This document shows positions 39,370-53,383 of a stretch of DNA of 64,000 bases, piece by piece. The translations under genes were made by a program, and so were the position numbers. The DNA is taken from contig WBMV01006289.1 in NCBI GenBank assembly GCA_013396655.1, forward strand, positions 4,200,342-4,264,341, written 5' to 3'. Source of the DNA: Campylorhamphus procurvoides. Taxonomy: Eukaryota; Chordata; Aves; Passeriformes; Dendrocolaptidae. The notes below the pieces were generated by a model. That model was not told the origin of the DNA, searched no databases, and was given only the letters and a program-made list of their open reading frames with translations. Each line of letters opens with the position of its first letter. The first letter of the stretch is position 1.

Positions 39370-39611
39370 TCCAGCAGAATAATAACTCTGCTTTCCCTGT
39401 CCTTGTGGAAACGCTGGTGCTTGCCTCTGGGAAAGGACCGGGACCGTGTGGGTCAGCAACTGCAGCAGCAGAGAGACTCTGCTTGGCCCCAGCCTGGCTC
39501 TCCTGGGCATGCACTCCCCTGATTCTTCCTGGCCTGTCCTGTGGCACCCTTGTCTTGGCCCCACAGTGTCTCTGAGATGCCCCCTCCTTTGCCCACTGCC
39601 AGCTAAGGATA
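39370..39611. other. GC-rich patch, no gene recognised
   Basis: About 240 bp with much higher GC than its flanks but few CpGs (AACGCTGG, ACCGGGACCG). Both minus-strand frames here stay open for 79-90 codons, which is expected in GC-rich sequence. The peptides are rich in Gln, Arg and Ser and match nothing I know. It could be the relic of an unrecognised repeat. Confidence 0.4.
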
Positions 39612-42600
39612 CCTGCTGATCTTGTCAAGAATTTTCTTCCCAGTATCCCTGTGAGGGAAGTACATTTTTGTTTACATCAAGTATAGAGGCATAAGCTGGC
39701 AGGATGTGGGATTTGGTTGCTTGCTCCAGGTATCACAGACAGTGAGCAAAGTCCTTGCTTCTGAGATCTGAATGCATATCCAGACACAAGACTACCTTTC
39801 TTCGGTGCTGAACTGAAAAAAATAGGCCTCTTACCTTGAGAGAAACCCTCCAAAACTCAATTAAGGCAGTACTGATCTTTTCTGGCTTTCAACATTGTGA
39901 AGCAAAAGAAATCAACATGAAGAAGGCCCATGTGAAAGTAATACCTGACTCATCATGGACAAGCAGTGTCATCCTTATATTGAATCCTTTTTCTTTTTTA
40001 GGATCTCTTATGAGAAATTATCCCTCCTCTTCTGCACTGTTTGGTAGTTGAGTATTTATAGATTCTGTGCAAGAATGATTTTCTGGCTGCTAAGCTCATT
40101 TGCTCTTATTGTGCATGTAAGGCATGCTAATATACCAGCCAAGGGGACCGTGGTAGCATTTAGACAATGATTAATTTCTTAAACAATGGTTTAATACTTC
40201 AAATATAGAAATACTAAGTGTATAATTCATCTTGATTCAACTCTTCAGGTACAACTTGGCCCTTCAGGTAGTTCACCTTGTTGCATCAGAAAAACAAACC
40301 CAATACTAGTCATATTGCTTTCTTGGAAAAAAAAAAAAAAGTCTTCATAGGTGTGATATAAGAGTAATGAAAACCAGGACATATCACACAATGTTTGTAT
40401 ACTGGATAGTCTTGTATTCTAATAACATGTGCCATAAGAACATTATGTGCTGGTTTTAGAGGAATGCCTGTGGAGAGTTGGCCGTTTTCTTCATAATGCC
40501 TTCTTTGATTTTTCCTCCTCTTGACTTCACAGTTTAAATTAATGCTCCGATGCCTTGGAAAATGTTAAGACTGCAAAGAATGAGTAGTTTACCTTTTCAT
40601 CGCTTTTCTCTAGTTTACATGTTCAACAGTAGGGCAGAATGGCTTCTTTGAAGTGTGCAGCCTTTTCAGAATATTTTAGAGGTAAAACCAGTGTCCATAT
40701 GTGTCTCTAAGAACTGGGCTGCTAAAAGGATATATAAACAAGTGTGTTGAGCCCAGGGGATGTGCATTTCTGTTTTATATTAGGAGAAAATTTTCTCTGT
40801 TCAAGGAGACGTTTCAGGAAATTTCTGCACAGACTACACAATGGAAAGGCAAATTGTATGTAGAGTGTTTGAAGGCCCACTTCTAATTAACCTCCTCAGT
40901 TACTCTGTTATTCAGTTAGTGTAATTGTTGATGTAACTGAAGAGATAAGTCCTCTCATTTTATAGAAGCCGTAATAAACACTTTTCTTCTATTGCATTAT
41001 TGACAAGATGCATCTTTTTAATCCTTTCATTTTTGAAGACCTGTACTATAGGAAAAAAAGAAAATAAAGTTAACGTACAATAAATTCTTCAAGTGTAAAT
41101 TTATTTAACTTCTTTTATTATGTTGCTGTGACAAACTTTCTGGCTATCTCTTGTTGTAGTATTTGCTTCTATTTAGTACAACTGATTTTTATACAAGAAC
41201 TTCAGTTGCTGGAAGAAATCAAAGTAGAGAATTAGCTGCTTTTTTGGCAGTTAAGTTGCGAAATGAGAAATGTTGGCGTTAATGCCTATAAAGGGTTTGA
41301 TGAAAGCTAAGTTGCTGCTTTAACTTTGCTGCCTAGAGAAGCAAAGGTAACAAAGTATTTGTTACCATCAGCTCTTATTGTCCAGGCTTATGTAAGTTGC
41401 AAAGGTGAAAAAGGCAAAGCAATGGTTTATGGTCTGTTTAGATGTTATGTAAGTCTTCAGAAGGCATTTCCAATACTGCTTCCTTTTTGGTAAACTTCCT
41501 ATGCTAATGTACATAGGAACTTTCTACTTTTAAAATGTTTGCATTTACAATTTAAATATCTTGCATGGTTTTCCTATTTCAGTTTTTCCCCTTATACCTG
41601 TGTTTGGTCAAGCACCTATTAAACCAGAAATTGTATTTCTTTTCTTTTTTCATTGTCACTATTTTTTCTCTTCCGTTAAAAACAGAGGATCAAGAATAAC
41701 TTGTAAGGAATTACCCAATACAATTGCATGCAGTTGCCAAGTTTACCATCATGTTTTCTTTTGGGGTGAACATAGGAAATCAGGCATGAATAAAAAACAT
41801 TGTCACTTGTACTTTGAGAAGCTGTGTGTTAGTTCATCACAGGTGTGCTTAGTTTTGCACATATCTGGAGTTACTCTAAAGTGTTATGGGGGCATACAGA
41901 GCTGTTTGATTTCTGCTATATCCTTTCTTCCTGATCCTCCCACTTAGCTACGTAGGTCTCTAGCACCTGTACAGTTAGAAAGCATCCTCACTAGCAATTT
42001 TAGCCACTATATAGAGAGCTCCACTTATACTTGCCAACCTTCTATCCCCTGTTCTTTCCCTGCTTTTGCTAAGAGCAGGATGTATTCAATATGATATTAA
42101 GTGCAGAATCACTTTCAAGATTGGCAGCCAGTGCAATAATCTCAGATGTGTGTTGTGCCTATAAATCCTGGTTCTAGAAACTTAAGTCACTTTTGACAAA
42201 GGAAGAAGATACGGAGTCCCTGGTTTAAAAGCTTGCAAATTCTGTGTATCCACAAAGAGAAGAGGACAGATAACCTTAGTGCAGTGGTATGTTATCTACA
42301 ACTTGTATAAGGTACTACTTGTAGTGTCATAAAACTGATACACTTTGAGAGATCAGAAATCCAGAAAGATATGTCATAGGGTCATTAAAAGTGCATCTAC
42401 AATGTTTTTTCCTGTTCAGGTTTAGTCTGAGGTGTGGAAAGATACTACCTTCAAGAGCCTTTTCTCCTTCCTCCAAACCAAGTCAAACTTAATCTTCAAA
42501 AAAATCAACCAAAGGGAAAACCTTTTGACTAGTCCTTTTGATCTTAAGTTGCTGTTGTATTTTCATGTTGGTACCCTCTATGCCATTAAAACTGTTGACA

Positions 42601-45600
42601 GTGGAAAGGCAGGTTGTGATTCCATGTTAACACAGGATCACCTGCTAATAATCATTTAACCCAAAGTGGGTGTGTGTACATGATGATAGTTCTATTAAAG
42701 TAGCTAGAGCTAGGCCAGCTGATGTTTTTTAAATGGTTTATGACGACAGAGAGAAAATAACACATAACACATGATAGTTTTCAGAGAAATTGGTTATAGA
42801 GGACTAATTCTAAAACTTTGAGATAAAAATTTCTATCTGAAATAGAAACTCTTCTAGCAGTATTTTAACTTACATTTGTCAGGTATAAGCATAGGCTCTG
42901 TCTACCTTGACATGCACAGTATTTAGAGTGAAGTACATGAATGTTGTACTCTGGCATGTATCAGTAGTTCTGGGTCTAATCCTGTGCTGATGGTTTGTAT
43001 TCTATAAAACTGTAGGTAAAGTAATGGTGTATTTGAGCCTGTTAGAGACAGAATAATTTAAATTATGTCTATATAATATACACTTTGGCTGAAATTCTTA
43101 TTGTGCAGAGACTGACTACTCAAGTTTAATATTAGTAGCAGCTGAATAGGCCTTATATTGACCCTTTGCACAGGGATGAAGTTTGCCTAAGGAAAAAAGG
43201 GTAGTAAAATGTTACAGAAGTGTCGCATATTCTGCCTATATTAACTTCACATGGAATATAGATTCAAAGTTTGTTCAATCTTTTCTCCGAGGAGAAGGCA
43301 AGGAAAAGGTGCTGAAAGAGTGGAATGATATCATAAAACAGATATCAGTGCTAAAGTGGGAATTACTCTTTTTTCTAGAGATTTGTGCAAATGTTAAGCA
43401 GCAAACAAGTTTTCAACTGCTCATCTCTGTCATGTAGAAGCATAGTATTTGATAACTGAAGTGCAATGAAAGCAAAAAGGGTGATGGACATCAGACAGTA
43501 AGGGTAAAACCCAGTGTCCATTCCCAGTGAAGAGACATGCAATCTCTTAAGCTAGACAGCAAACAGACTTTGACTGTCTTCTACACATGACACTTGCTAT
43601 TGCCCTGAATGTCTGTAGTGAATTTGACACTTGCAGGTTGATTTGTCTTAAATCAGACTCTTTTCCCCAAATCTTATATCTTGTCCCTAATATCCATATA
43701 AAAATTATCCATCTTCATATTTAGGAAAAATAATTTCAAATTTGTCTTATTTTCTATGTATTGCCATAATTTGTTATAATTGCATTCTTGATATGAAAAG
43801 ATCCATTCAACCAAGAATATCTAATTTGTCATAAAAGCTACACAAACCTTACTCAGCTTTTTAGTTATTTTTAAAGCAAGCACCAGAAGGAACTGTAATC
43901 GATTCCAAAGGTCAGTTCACATTAAAAGTATTCCAGTGAGCTTACAAATGTAAGCATTTATCTATTATGCAGTTATTGCTGATGAAACAGGACAGAAGTC
44001 CACACAGGTATTTGCATGAGCAGCCTGCACTGCTTCTCTGGTATTGATAGGATGTTCAAGATGCACAAATTGTTAGAGAGATACCAACAGAACGTTAAAA
44101 ATAGGGAGATTGCAATATTCATTAATACACTTCAAATGTATAATACTATTGAAATAAACTTCTTCAAATCAATACTATTATGGTTCAGTAGAGACATCTT
44201 CGTGAAACACATAATAGAACAATGCCACTGGCATAAATAATAAAGTTTATGTGAACAGATAAAAAGATTGAACGTGGAGAAGTTGCTGTCAGGTGCTCCT
44301 GATTTAACCTATGGTTAAATTCAGCAGGAGCTTTCAGGGGAGTGGTGAGAGCAAACTAAAAATGTGATTTAATCATCAATTTAAATAAGCTGGGCTTGAT
44401 CTTGCACTTTTTTCCCATTGCGCTTGTGCTCAGTGCCATTTCAGTTATGTGTTGCAGGTGCACATTCCAGGCTTATCCATTGCCATGCATACACACAACA
44501 GCATCAGTGCTCAAACTCATACATTTTGGACAGAAATAGTATAAACCTCTATCACTCATGCTTAAAAGTAATTGTTTACCAGTAGCAATCCCAGTGGTAG
44601 CATGACTTAGTTTTTCAAGCCTTTAAGGGAAGAATAGTTAGTAATTGAACATTGGATTGGTATAAAATAAAATTCCATCAAGGAGATTACTTTCCCTAGT
44701 TAATGGCAGTATCAATTTTTCAAAGTGTTCATAACTCTGTGACTTATGCCTTCCTCTCCTGTAGGTGTGTTTCAGAGAACTGATTAACTAAACTGTCTGG
44801 GATTTTGAGTTGCTAAGCCTCAAGAATTGTGGGAGTATTAGCATTTTTTCTTTTACAAATATAAATTAATGTTGAATGTAGTTGTCTCCAGAGTAATTAG
44901 GTTTTACTATCAGAACTTCAGTGCAATCAGGAATGTCCAATAACTGGAGCCTAGGTTCCTTCAAAATAAGGTAAAGATGCAAATCTTAAGTAAGTTTGGG
45001 CCTTTTCTATTTTATATGTGCTTAGGAGGTGAAAAGAATTTGGTACCTTTTATTGTATGCATTTGGGCATGTGAACTAATTTTTGGTGCTGGTGTTTGAG
45101 CTACCATTCATTTTTTACTTGTTACCATTCAATGAAATATTTAAAATAAGTTTTCCTAATGTCAAGCATTAGTATCTTGGTTACACAACTGGTTCACTGC
45201 TAGGGAAGGTGTGGGGTTTTTTGCCTTGGGGTAGCTATCACACATTAGTTATTCTTAGTAAAAGCTCAGACGGGATGTGGCATGTACCTTGCACAGTAAC
45301 ATAAATAGATAAGGTCATCTGCAGGTGTGGAGCAAAGTGAAGACAAGTTTATAAAATGTTTCATTGACCTGAGGCAGTAAGATGTGCACAGTGAAGACAA
45401 TACATCGAGGTGCAGGGAGCCAAAGGGGCAGAAAACAAAGCAAAGGAGGTTGGTACTAGTACACTTGTGGGACCATGTGACAGTGAGCATGACGAGTCAT
45501 TGTCACTGGAGGATTCATCCGAAGAAAAGGCTTTTGCAACCCTGAGTGCAGAAGCTGTCCTAAGGCCAGTTCAACACTTAGACCGTACAGGCCTCAAACT

Positions 45601-48600
45601 CTAAAAACATTAGATAATACTAAAACTTTAGCTTTGCTTTAAAATATATAAACCCCTTTCCTTTACTCCTGGTTGTTGATGAAACTGTGAAGTCTCTTTG
45701 GGTTTTTAAGGCAACATGATGACAAGAGTTGCTGAGAGGTCTGAATTGCTTCCTGCATCTGTGATTGCAGACCACTGAGCCCCAAGCTCAGCTGAATTTT
45801 CATAGCAGTGAGAAATCAGCTGTGTGTTAAAATCAGATGTGTGTTAGTGTCTGCTCCAGTTAAATCAGCTGCTCCAAAACTATGTGCAAGGAATGTACGG
45901 TTTGGTGTACTTACTACTTCACTTTGCTTTAATTCTGGCTCAGTTTTGTTTCTAATGTGAAGTGCAAACCATAGTGCAGACTAGAATTGCGTCCTGTGAA
46001 AAGTAGACAACAGCATGGTCCCATTATCTTAAAAAGTCTTGTATGCTGCTAGGTTATCTTACAAGAATCAAGGAACGTTAACTTGGAAATATGGCAAATG
46101 AGACAGCATCCTTACGCACTTGTCTCTTTCTGGTACTAAATCTGTGTTTTAGTACCTTTTCATGGCAATGTGTCTACGGCATTATGTTTATTTGATCTGA
46201 TCATATAGAAGCTGCTTTACTCTCAAGCCTGATCGTCTGTCCCAGACATTGTGAGATTCATATACAGCTTGTCTTTTTTAGCCTGTGCTGCTCGCTGCAT
46301 GATCTGTGCAGGTGAATGATTGGATTTGCCAGTCCTCAAGGATGCTTGTTTCTGTTCTATCCTATAAAAAGACTACAGACAGAAAGCCCTGTACTCAGTT
46401 CTGCCAGACTTTCAAGGCAGCTTCTGTGCTATTTAATTGTAGAAAATGCTTTTCCTAACTTGGATAAGCACACACTATAGGAATTAGAGATAAATCAGTA
46501 TCTGAAGAAATGTATTCATTCTTCCTATCAGAGATGATTTTTCAACCAGAAGTGCCTTTCTTTGACATCAGAGAAATTCTCAACAACTGGGTTAGGCTCT
46601 AAATGGCTAAACTTAAATTATTTGTGTCTCTCCTTAGGTGATTGCAGCTCTGGGTAGACACTCTTTCAAGTGCCAGATTTGGAAGTGAGGACTAGGGTTT
46701 CTGTGAGACAGTCTTGAAATTATTTTTCTCAGTTGTTAATATTAAACACAGGTCATCCTAAATTAGCCTTTTGAACCAGCTCCCATAGAGCACTTCAGAC
46801 CTACTCCTTATTTTTTGTTCCCACAGCCCCTTGCAGAGCATGTATTACATAAGTCTTTGTTATGTGTTTACTGTCTCTGTGAGGAAATGGGCTTTACACA
46901 GATGCTATTTACTGTCCACTAGTGTACACACAGACATATTTGAAAACTAATAGTTTCTGTGTTGCAGCGCACATGATCTTGAAATTGTTGGCAAATTATC
47001 TATGTGGAATTGAGTCAAAGGCAGTTGAATTTCCTCTTTTACACGTTCTTTTCTGTGTTGCATATCTTTCTTAACTGGTAAGCATTTAACTGGTATGGCT
47101 GTTTTATTGGGCCATCTCCCAGGAAACCAATTTAGCCTAATGATAGTGGATGACAATGACTGCTGTTTAATTGTGACTTTATTAGCCAAAATTCAACTTC
47201 TTTGATAAGTAGTTGGCTGGTGCAGTGAGGTTAAGCAGTGTTTAACCAGGTGTTAAATAGACTTACAGGCCTAAGCTCTCCTCTCTGAAGAGGAATAGCT
47301 GGATTTATTTAATAAATTACAAAACTTGAAGTGGATATTAGTTCTACTTGTTATACTGTTGATATAGACAGCATAATGCACTTGTTCATTTTTAAAAAGT
47401 AGATTTGAAGTGGGCCAAAAGTACATCTACAGGAGAACCTGCAGCCTGAAAACAGCATGCACTGTACAGCAGTTTTGAGTGTTCTGTGCATTTTCACTCT
47501 CCCTCAGTGACTCTGGGCTTTGTGCCAAAGAGGACAAATTTTGGCAAGTTATTTGTACCCAGGGGAAGATGCAGCTGAGAACTGGTAGCAAGCAATGTTA
47601 TCCCAGCATGGCTGAATAAAGATCCAGGCTGGGTGTGTGCTTGAAGGGGTACACAGCCACACAGAGTGAAAGGTAATTGCAGACTGCGATTGGGTGATTC
47701 AGCTTGTGGCCCTGTCTGAAACAGGTGCTCAAGAGGTGGTAGCAGCATGACAAGACCAGGGCACAAAGAGGTGCTAATTTATTTTGAGATTTAGTAGTTA
47801 TTAATGATAAGTGCAGAAGATCTAAAAGAAATGCACTGGTTTAGGGTTGAATTTATTCCATGTTAGTTTAAGTCTTTAAAATGAGATGGGAATCCTCTGT
47901 CTTATCTGCAGCGACTGTTATCACATAAAGGACCTGGCCTGTGCTTGACATCTACCTCAATTAATGTCAGCTTAACCATTCTTTGTTCCTGTTTTTCAGC
48001 CATAATATTCTAATAGCACAATTCTTACCTTTCCCTTTCTTTTCCACTTGAATTCCTATGCTATCCCCACAATGGAGCAATAAAGGCACATTCATTTTGC
48101 TTCATTTATATTTAGGCCCTTAGGTCATTAATTCTTAAATTCAGTTTCAGAAGCAGTTCTTATTTAAGCAGTAACATTGGATCATACTAACATTTCTGCC
48201 CCATTTAATCAAACACTTTTAATAAGAAAATGGTGGAATAAATGGAGCATTTGTTTCTTCCCCTCTTCCTCTGCTGGTGCTTGGGATATTGGGACCCTTT
48301 CCTAGTGCTGTGTCACTGTGGCTTAGGTGTGCAGTCCACTTGCAAACCTCAAGTCTCTTCCCCCCCCAGGGGAAGTATGCTTGGTCCACTGATGACCTTC
48401 TGCTGCCAGAGGGCTTCACAGGGTAAGAAATAGCTCTCCACACTGGAAAAACATGCTGGGGGTTGCTCACCATGGTAGTCACCCAACAGGATGTGTCTAT
48501 GATGCACTATTACCAGAATGTGAGGTGCCATGAGGTCCTATGTACCCAGGTGTTCTGTGGAGCCTTCTGAAGTGGGATCTGTTTCAAGATTATCCACAAC

Positions 48601-48603
48601 TTC
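39612..48603. other. No gene recognised
   Basis: About 9 kb of unique AT-rich DNA. The 128-codon frame at 41561-41947 starts with TTG and looks random. A C8 run lies near 48361. Confidence 0.55.
40327..40340 (+). repeat. A14 homopolymer
   Basis: Fourteen A residues. No retroposon could be recognised directly upstream of it. Confidence 0.8.
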
Positions 48604-48658
48604 AAAGTGCTAGACTATAATGCAGCAGATCTCTTCCATTCCTATGTTTCTATAAAAT
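48604..48658 (+). mobile_element. Possible CR1 3' tail fragment, very diverged
   Basis: GTGCTAGACTATAATG, then ATCTCTTCCATTCC and ATGTTTCTATAAA, follow the order of the CR1 3' region (GGCTGGACTAGATGAT, TCCCTTCCAACC, ATGATTCTATGA). The match is gapped and short. It could be chance in AT-rich DNA. Confidence 0.42.
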
Positions 48659-51600
48659 TTCAGGCGAGTTTTACAGTAGCTAAGAGAACACAGGGAGCCG
48701 ATAGCCTAAACTCACTTTGTTTCCCCTCTGGAGGAACTTTCAATGCAACTTTTCCCTATAGCAACTCACCTCGATTTGCAGGAAAAGGTGAGTCTTTTAG
48801 TGTTACTTTACTTTCAGAAATGGAATCTTGGAGACAGCTTGATTGTAACTAACTTCATGTGTGCACTGTGAAGAATATATAATAGGATATATTTAACAGA
48901 GAAAAATATTCCAATATCCAGTTCTGTTGTTCAAGAAAAATTTCTTCTGGTAAAATTTATTTTCAGGGGTTGTTTTCCTAGACAACTGTGAAAAGGTGAC
49001 ATAAGATTTTTTTATATATATGGAAGAACGACAAAATTTTGAGTTAAAAAGGCTTTCCTGGTGTTTGTTTACATACAAAATAAAGCAAAGCACAACACCT
49101 CTATAAAGCTAACTTACAAAGTCTGGAATGTACAAAAACTAAAGTTGTGTAAACTTTCACATTGGTCAATCACTTGATTTTAACAAAAAGCCAGTTGAAA
49201 CCCCATTTTCAATTGTTCAAAAAAGTAACCCTAATTACAGGGTTCTTACAAGGTGTTTTAGTTAATACAGTGCTGAGCTTGCAAGTTTTGTGGCTTTCTA
49301 ATTGGTACTGTTTTCAAATGAATAGTCCTGTTTGGTCCTGCTTTGTACATTGATCTGTCAGAACAGTCATTTCCTACTTAAGATGCCTTTTTTAATTTTT
49401 TTTTGCCATTTACTTTCTGGAATAATGGCATTACCATTGAAATAAAATTACACTCAAGAAGTGTGAGTTGATAAGGATCTGCTCCTAAAGTACTTGCTAT
49501 AACACAAGATTGTATGTGAGTAAAGAGTGCATAAATGTAAAGCTCTTCAGCAATGGTTAGAGGCTTAAATGTAAAAGCAAGTCTCCAAGATCATTCCTGA
49601 TTTTTGTATACAACCTTAGTATTTGAGTTGGATAAGTTTGCACACAAGGATCATTGTACAAGTCCTAAATCTCTGATTGTGCCTCTCTACAGTTATAATT
49701 CTTTCTCTTTTTTTTTTGTAAGTGAATTAAAGATTTATCAGACTAGCATGAGCCTGAAAGATTTACTTATTCAGGGCCTTTCCCTGAGCAGCAGGGGAGA
49801 TGAGTATTGCTTATGTGATGTGTCCAGTGCAAAGGTGGATGACAATACTGTAAAGAAAGAACTAGATGAACTTGAGGACTGTAATAATGGCAATAAAATT
49901 GTAATTCACATATATAAAATTCAAATTCATGCCCTTTGAAAGTAACAATAGGGATTTCTGCACTAAGTGTGAAGATCATCAGCTGGAAATAGTTAAGGGA
50001 GGAGAGGGCTTTGTGTACTCCTTCACAGAATGAGGCACTAATGAGACAGAGCCATAAGAGAGATAAATGTGATCATTCAGGATGTATCAAAATATGTGGG
50101 TTTTTTCTCAAGGGAGAAAAGGAAATGTTAATGCTGTTGGGCAAAGTACTGTAATGACATTCCTCAGAAAAGCTGACTGCAATTCTGGTTATCCAGAATT
50201 GTTTCAGAACGTGAGTGCAAATGGGAACAGATAGAAAAAAGGTCTAGTAGCATGAATGGGTGAAAAAGAGGATAAAACTGTGCAACTGTTAGACCTCTGT
50301 ATTTGTTGAAAGTGACTGCTTTTTCAGCTTTTGTTTTGCTCTGCTGGGAAGAAAAAAAGCTATTTAAATTTAGAACAAATTGATGTTCTGGTAAAGAATA
50401 AATGTTTGGCTAAGAATTGACTTCAGAGGTTCTCCAGAAGCTTTCCAGTTATTGTAATGGAGGTCACCAGACTGTAGTTGGTTTTAAAAGTATTGCTGGA
50501 TCAGTTTGTGAGTATAATAAGGCATGGTGGCTGTAGTCATGAAGACAAGGTGATACAAGAACCATGGGATGCTTCAGCAGGAATCGGTGTTTGACAAGTC
50601 TCAATAACCTCAAGGTTGATAATTCCATGGGGGAAAAGGATCTGATAATCCTCCCACCCTTTTTCTCCTCCAGCTGGGCTCCTCAACACAGAATAGGCAT
50701 CCTGAGAGCCACCTGGCACCGAAAAAAGCAATCCCACTCCTGTTCTCTAGCTATTCCCCTTGAGCATGTGGATCCCAAAATAAGCTCCGTTTAAGGTGTT
50801 AAACTAGAAGAGAGTTAAACCTGTAAAATATTCTCTGCACAAAGGATTCACACACATGAATCCTCTCAAAATGGAGAGGAGTTAGTGTTGCTATTGCAGA
50901 GAGTGCATGTTACAGTACATAGTGAAGAGGAAGACAGGCCAGAGCCAGTAGGACAGAACGTTTTCAGTATAAAAGATACTCTTAATAACCTTGTACAAGA
51001 TTGCTAGGAAATAATGAGCTGAAATACCTATACCTCTTTCCGCCCACAACTCTCCCCACCACCACTTCCCCATTCACACATTTTCCTACTGATAGTAGCA
51101 ACTGAAGCTCAAAATTCAAGGCTAGGGCTCGAAGCTGTTAATGCTGGCCTGGGAGAGGAATATGGTTTAACACATTCTCCTGCCATTACTGTGTGTTTAT
51201 AGCTATGGCACGTGCAGCAGGTGGCCATGGTAAATCTTACTAGAGTATTCTTTGCAAAAAACATTTTTTTAACTAATTCTATTTTTTTTTAAATATTGTA
51301 GAGTGGTGTTTTGATATCTTACCTATTATATTCGATTTAGGTTGTTTATCTGCAATTGCAGTCACACCAAGTGAGGTATTAGATTAGATTTTGTGGATCT
51401 TGATACATGGCATTTACTGGTTGAACAGAAGTGCCAGTAATGTAACTTGCAAGAACAGCAATAAAGAAACCTTTCAAGATATACCTACGTATTAGGAAAT
51501 GTATGCCAGGTTCTGAGCAAGAGATAGTATAAATGCAAACTGTGGAGTTGACCATAAAAAGCACTGAATTCCTTCTGAGAGGCAGTCATTTAACAGTTCT

Positions 51601-51894
51601 CAAGAGAATATTGGCAACTTATGGGAGTGCAGTTAGAAACAAGGGGAGAAATAGAAGGATCATTTGATAGTCAATAATAATGCTGTTTATTCATAATTAC
51701 AGGAAGATCTAGAAATGAGCAAAGTAAGAAAACAGATGAATGGGCAAGCTAAATGGAAGGAACTAATCCAGTAACTATTTGAGCTATGAGCGTGACAAAT
51801 TAAGGGCTTGGAAAAGCAGAAGATAATTTGGCTTCAGGATAGTATTGCACATTGCTTTAGGTTTAACCTAAAAACTATTCTCAAATAGTTTTTT

Positions 51895-51908
51895 AAAAAA
51901 AAAAAAAA
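51895..51908 (+). repeat. A14 homopolymer
   Basis: Fourteen A residues directly after a run of six T, so a short T/A inverted pair. Confidence 0.75.
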
Positions 51909-52052
51909 TTCTTCCTTAGCTCTTGGAAAGTCCTTTTTATCCCAAGTATGTTTAGATGCAAAAAATATCTAAATAATTAGATGAAGTTATACAGAGAACA
52001 TACAAGTATAAATTATGTAATAATAAGAGAACTGCATACTTACAGGCACAGC

Positions 52053-52076
52053 TGTACATTCTGGTGTACATTCTGC
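52053..52076 (+). repeat. 12-bp tandem duplication
   Basis: TGTACATTCTGG is followed directly by TGTACATTCTGC. Confidence 0.75.
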
Positions 52077-52406
52077 TTCAGACTGGGGGGCATTCACAGA
52101 AGTCTTTCTAGAGGCGTTTCTCTGTCCAAGATTGCCCTTGCTCAGGTAACACACACATACTACTTTCTTGCCACTTTTTCACTGCTGTGAGATTCATAGT
52201 AATGTACCTATAGCTAGTGTATGGTCCACTGATGCATTCTCCACAGCTTTCATCTATGTTCTAGCAAAACCTCTTCCTGCAAACCTGAAACAGGTAGAGT
52301 GAAAGGTGTTGAGGAGCATGGATGTGCATCTGCAGACAGGTTTTGCTTGAGGAGGAGATGAGGGCTACTGTGAGTAGTGCTATAACAAAGGGCCTCCATT
52401 TCCTGT

Positions 52407-52828
52407 TGTCCTGGTTCTGGCCAGGATAGAGTTAATTTCTTAGTGAGGGTTGTTCTGTACCACCTCAAGGTCATTGCCAGTGGTGGGGGAAAGGGGAGAA
52501 GGAATTCCTTCTGATCAGGAAAACATGGAGGGGGATAAGCCAGTCAGTGGTGTTCATAGTTGTGGGTTTCAGGGAGAGAGCATTTTCACATGTGAATCAT
52601 TCTCTCCTTTTTGTGTTTTTCTGTCATTGATATTGCTGCTGTCACTTTCCATTTTCTTATTTCAGAAAATTGTTCTTATCTCAACCCGTGACCTTGACCT
52701 TTTGTGCCTACCTTTCTCCTCTCTGTCCCACCACAACAGGAAGGAGGAGTGAGAAAGAGTGGCAGTATGGTTTGGGAGAGTCTTGGGGGTGGCACTGGAC
52801 TGGGGAGTACCATTCCTAAACCATTACA
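52407..52828 (+). mobile_element. Degraded solo LTR of a bird endogenous retrovirus family
   Basis: The segment begins TGTCCTGGTTCTGGCCAGGA followed by TAGAGTTAATTTC, the usual opening of an LTR family common in bird genomes (recalled, not searched). Near the 3' side CTTATCTCAACCC at 52675-52687 matches the conserved block that follows the polyadenylation region in this family. The end CTAAACCATTACA near 52828 resembles the family ending GGTTAAACCA..ACA. The length, about 420 bp, is plausible. No clear target duplication remains and many positions have diverged, so the insertion is old. The retroviral class was not determined. A related fragment lies in the opposite direction at 53384. Confidence 0.78.
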
Positions 52829-53383
52829 CCCATACTCTCACCTCTGTTTTCTGGGTAACAGTGACACAGGAGGAGAAAATAGCAAAGGTTTGCAGTATCA
52901 AAGTACTCATGTGTATAGTTTCAAATTGAGCCATTTAGGAGAAAAGTGAACTGGGATCAAGTGATAGATGAAGACTGTACATGGAGACTATACAGCTATA
53001 GCATAATTTTTCCAATCTATTCAAGTGTGTGTATATATGTATATAATGTTGTCCTAGTTATAGAAAAGACCCATGCAAAAATCCATAAAATTTTAGGCTT
53101 AGATGCATTTGTTCTTTCCTATTGAATGATAAAGTTCAGGAACTTACAGTGATATGTTTACTGTGCAGTACAGGAGTTGGTGCAGTGATAAGTACTGTCA
53201 AATTTGTTGGACTTTTATTAAGCAAAATATAATGAAAAGCCTAAGGCAGGTAACTAATTCAGTGTCATCTTGGTAAATTTTCCTATTTCCTTCTATTGAT
53301 AGAAGTGCTGGATGTGAGTGTTTTTTTTCAGAGATGGGAACACAGTCAGCTTTATTTACAATACAATTAACAGTATGGCACAT
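52829..53383. other. Spacer between the two inverted LTR fragments
   Basis: About 555 bp of AT-rich sequence. No retroviral coding remnant, primer binding site or polypurine tract could be recognised, so the two LTRs do not bound a provirus. Confidence 0.6.

Larger units (their letters stand above)
48659..52406. other. No gene recognised
   Basis: Unique AT-rich DNA. A donor-like AAAAG|GTGAGT near 48787 and a 111-codon TTG-initiated frame at 49604-49939 have no support. Confidence 0.55.

Noticed and set aside
41561..41947. 128-codon plus-strand frame
   Set aside because: TTG start and Phe/Cys/His-rich composition typical of T-rich noncoding DNA. No domain.
48219..48482. Overlapping 60-87 codon frames on both strands in a GC-richer stretch
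   Set aside because: Open frames on both strands at once reflect base composition. No family recognised and starts are mostly non-ATG.
49604..49939. 111-codon plus-strand frame with an acidic, protein-like end
   Set aside because: TTG start, no homology recognised. Its Asp/Glu-rich part is short and no splice sites support it.
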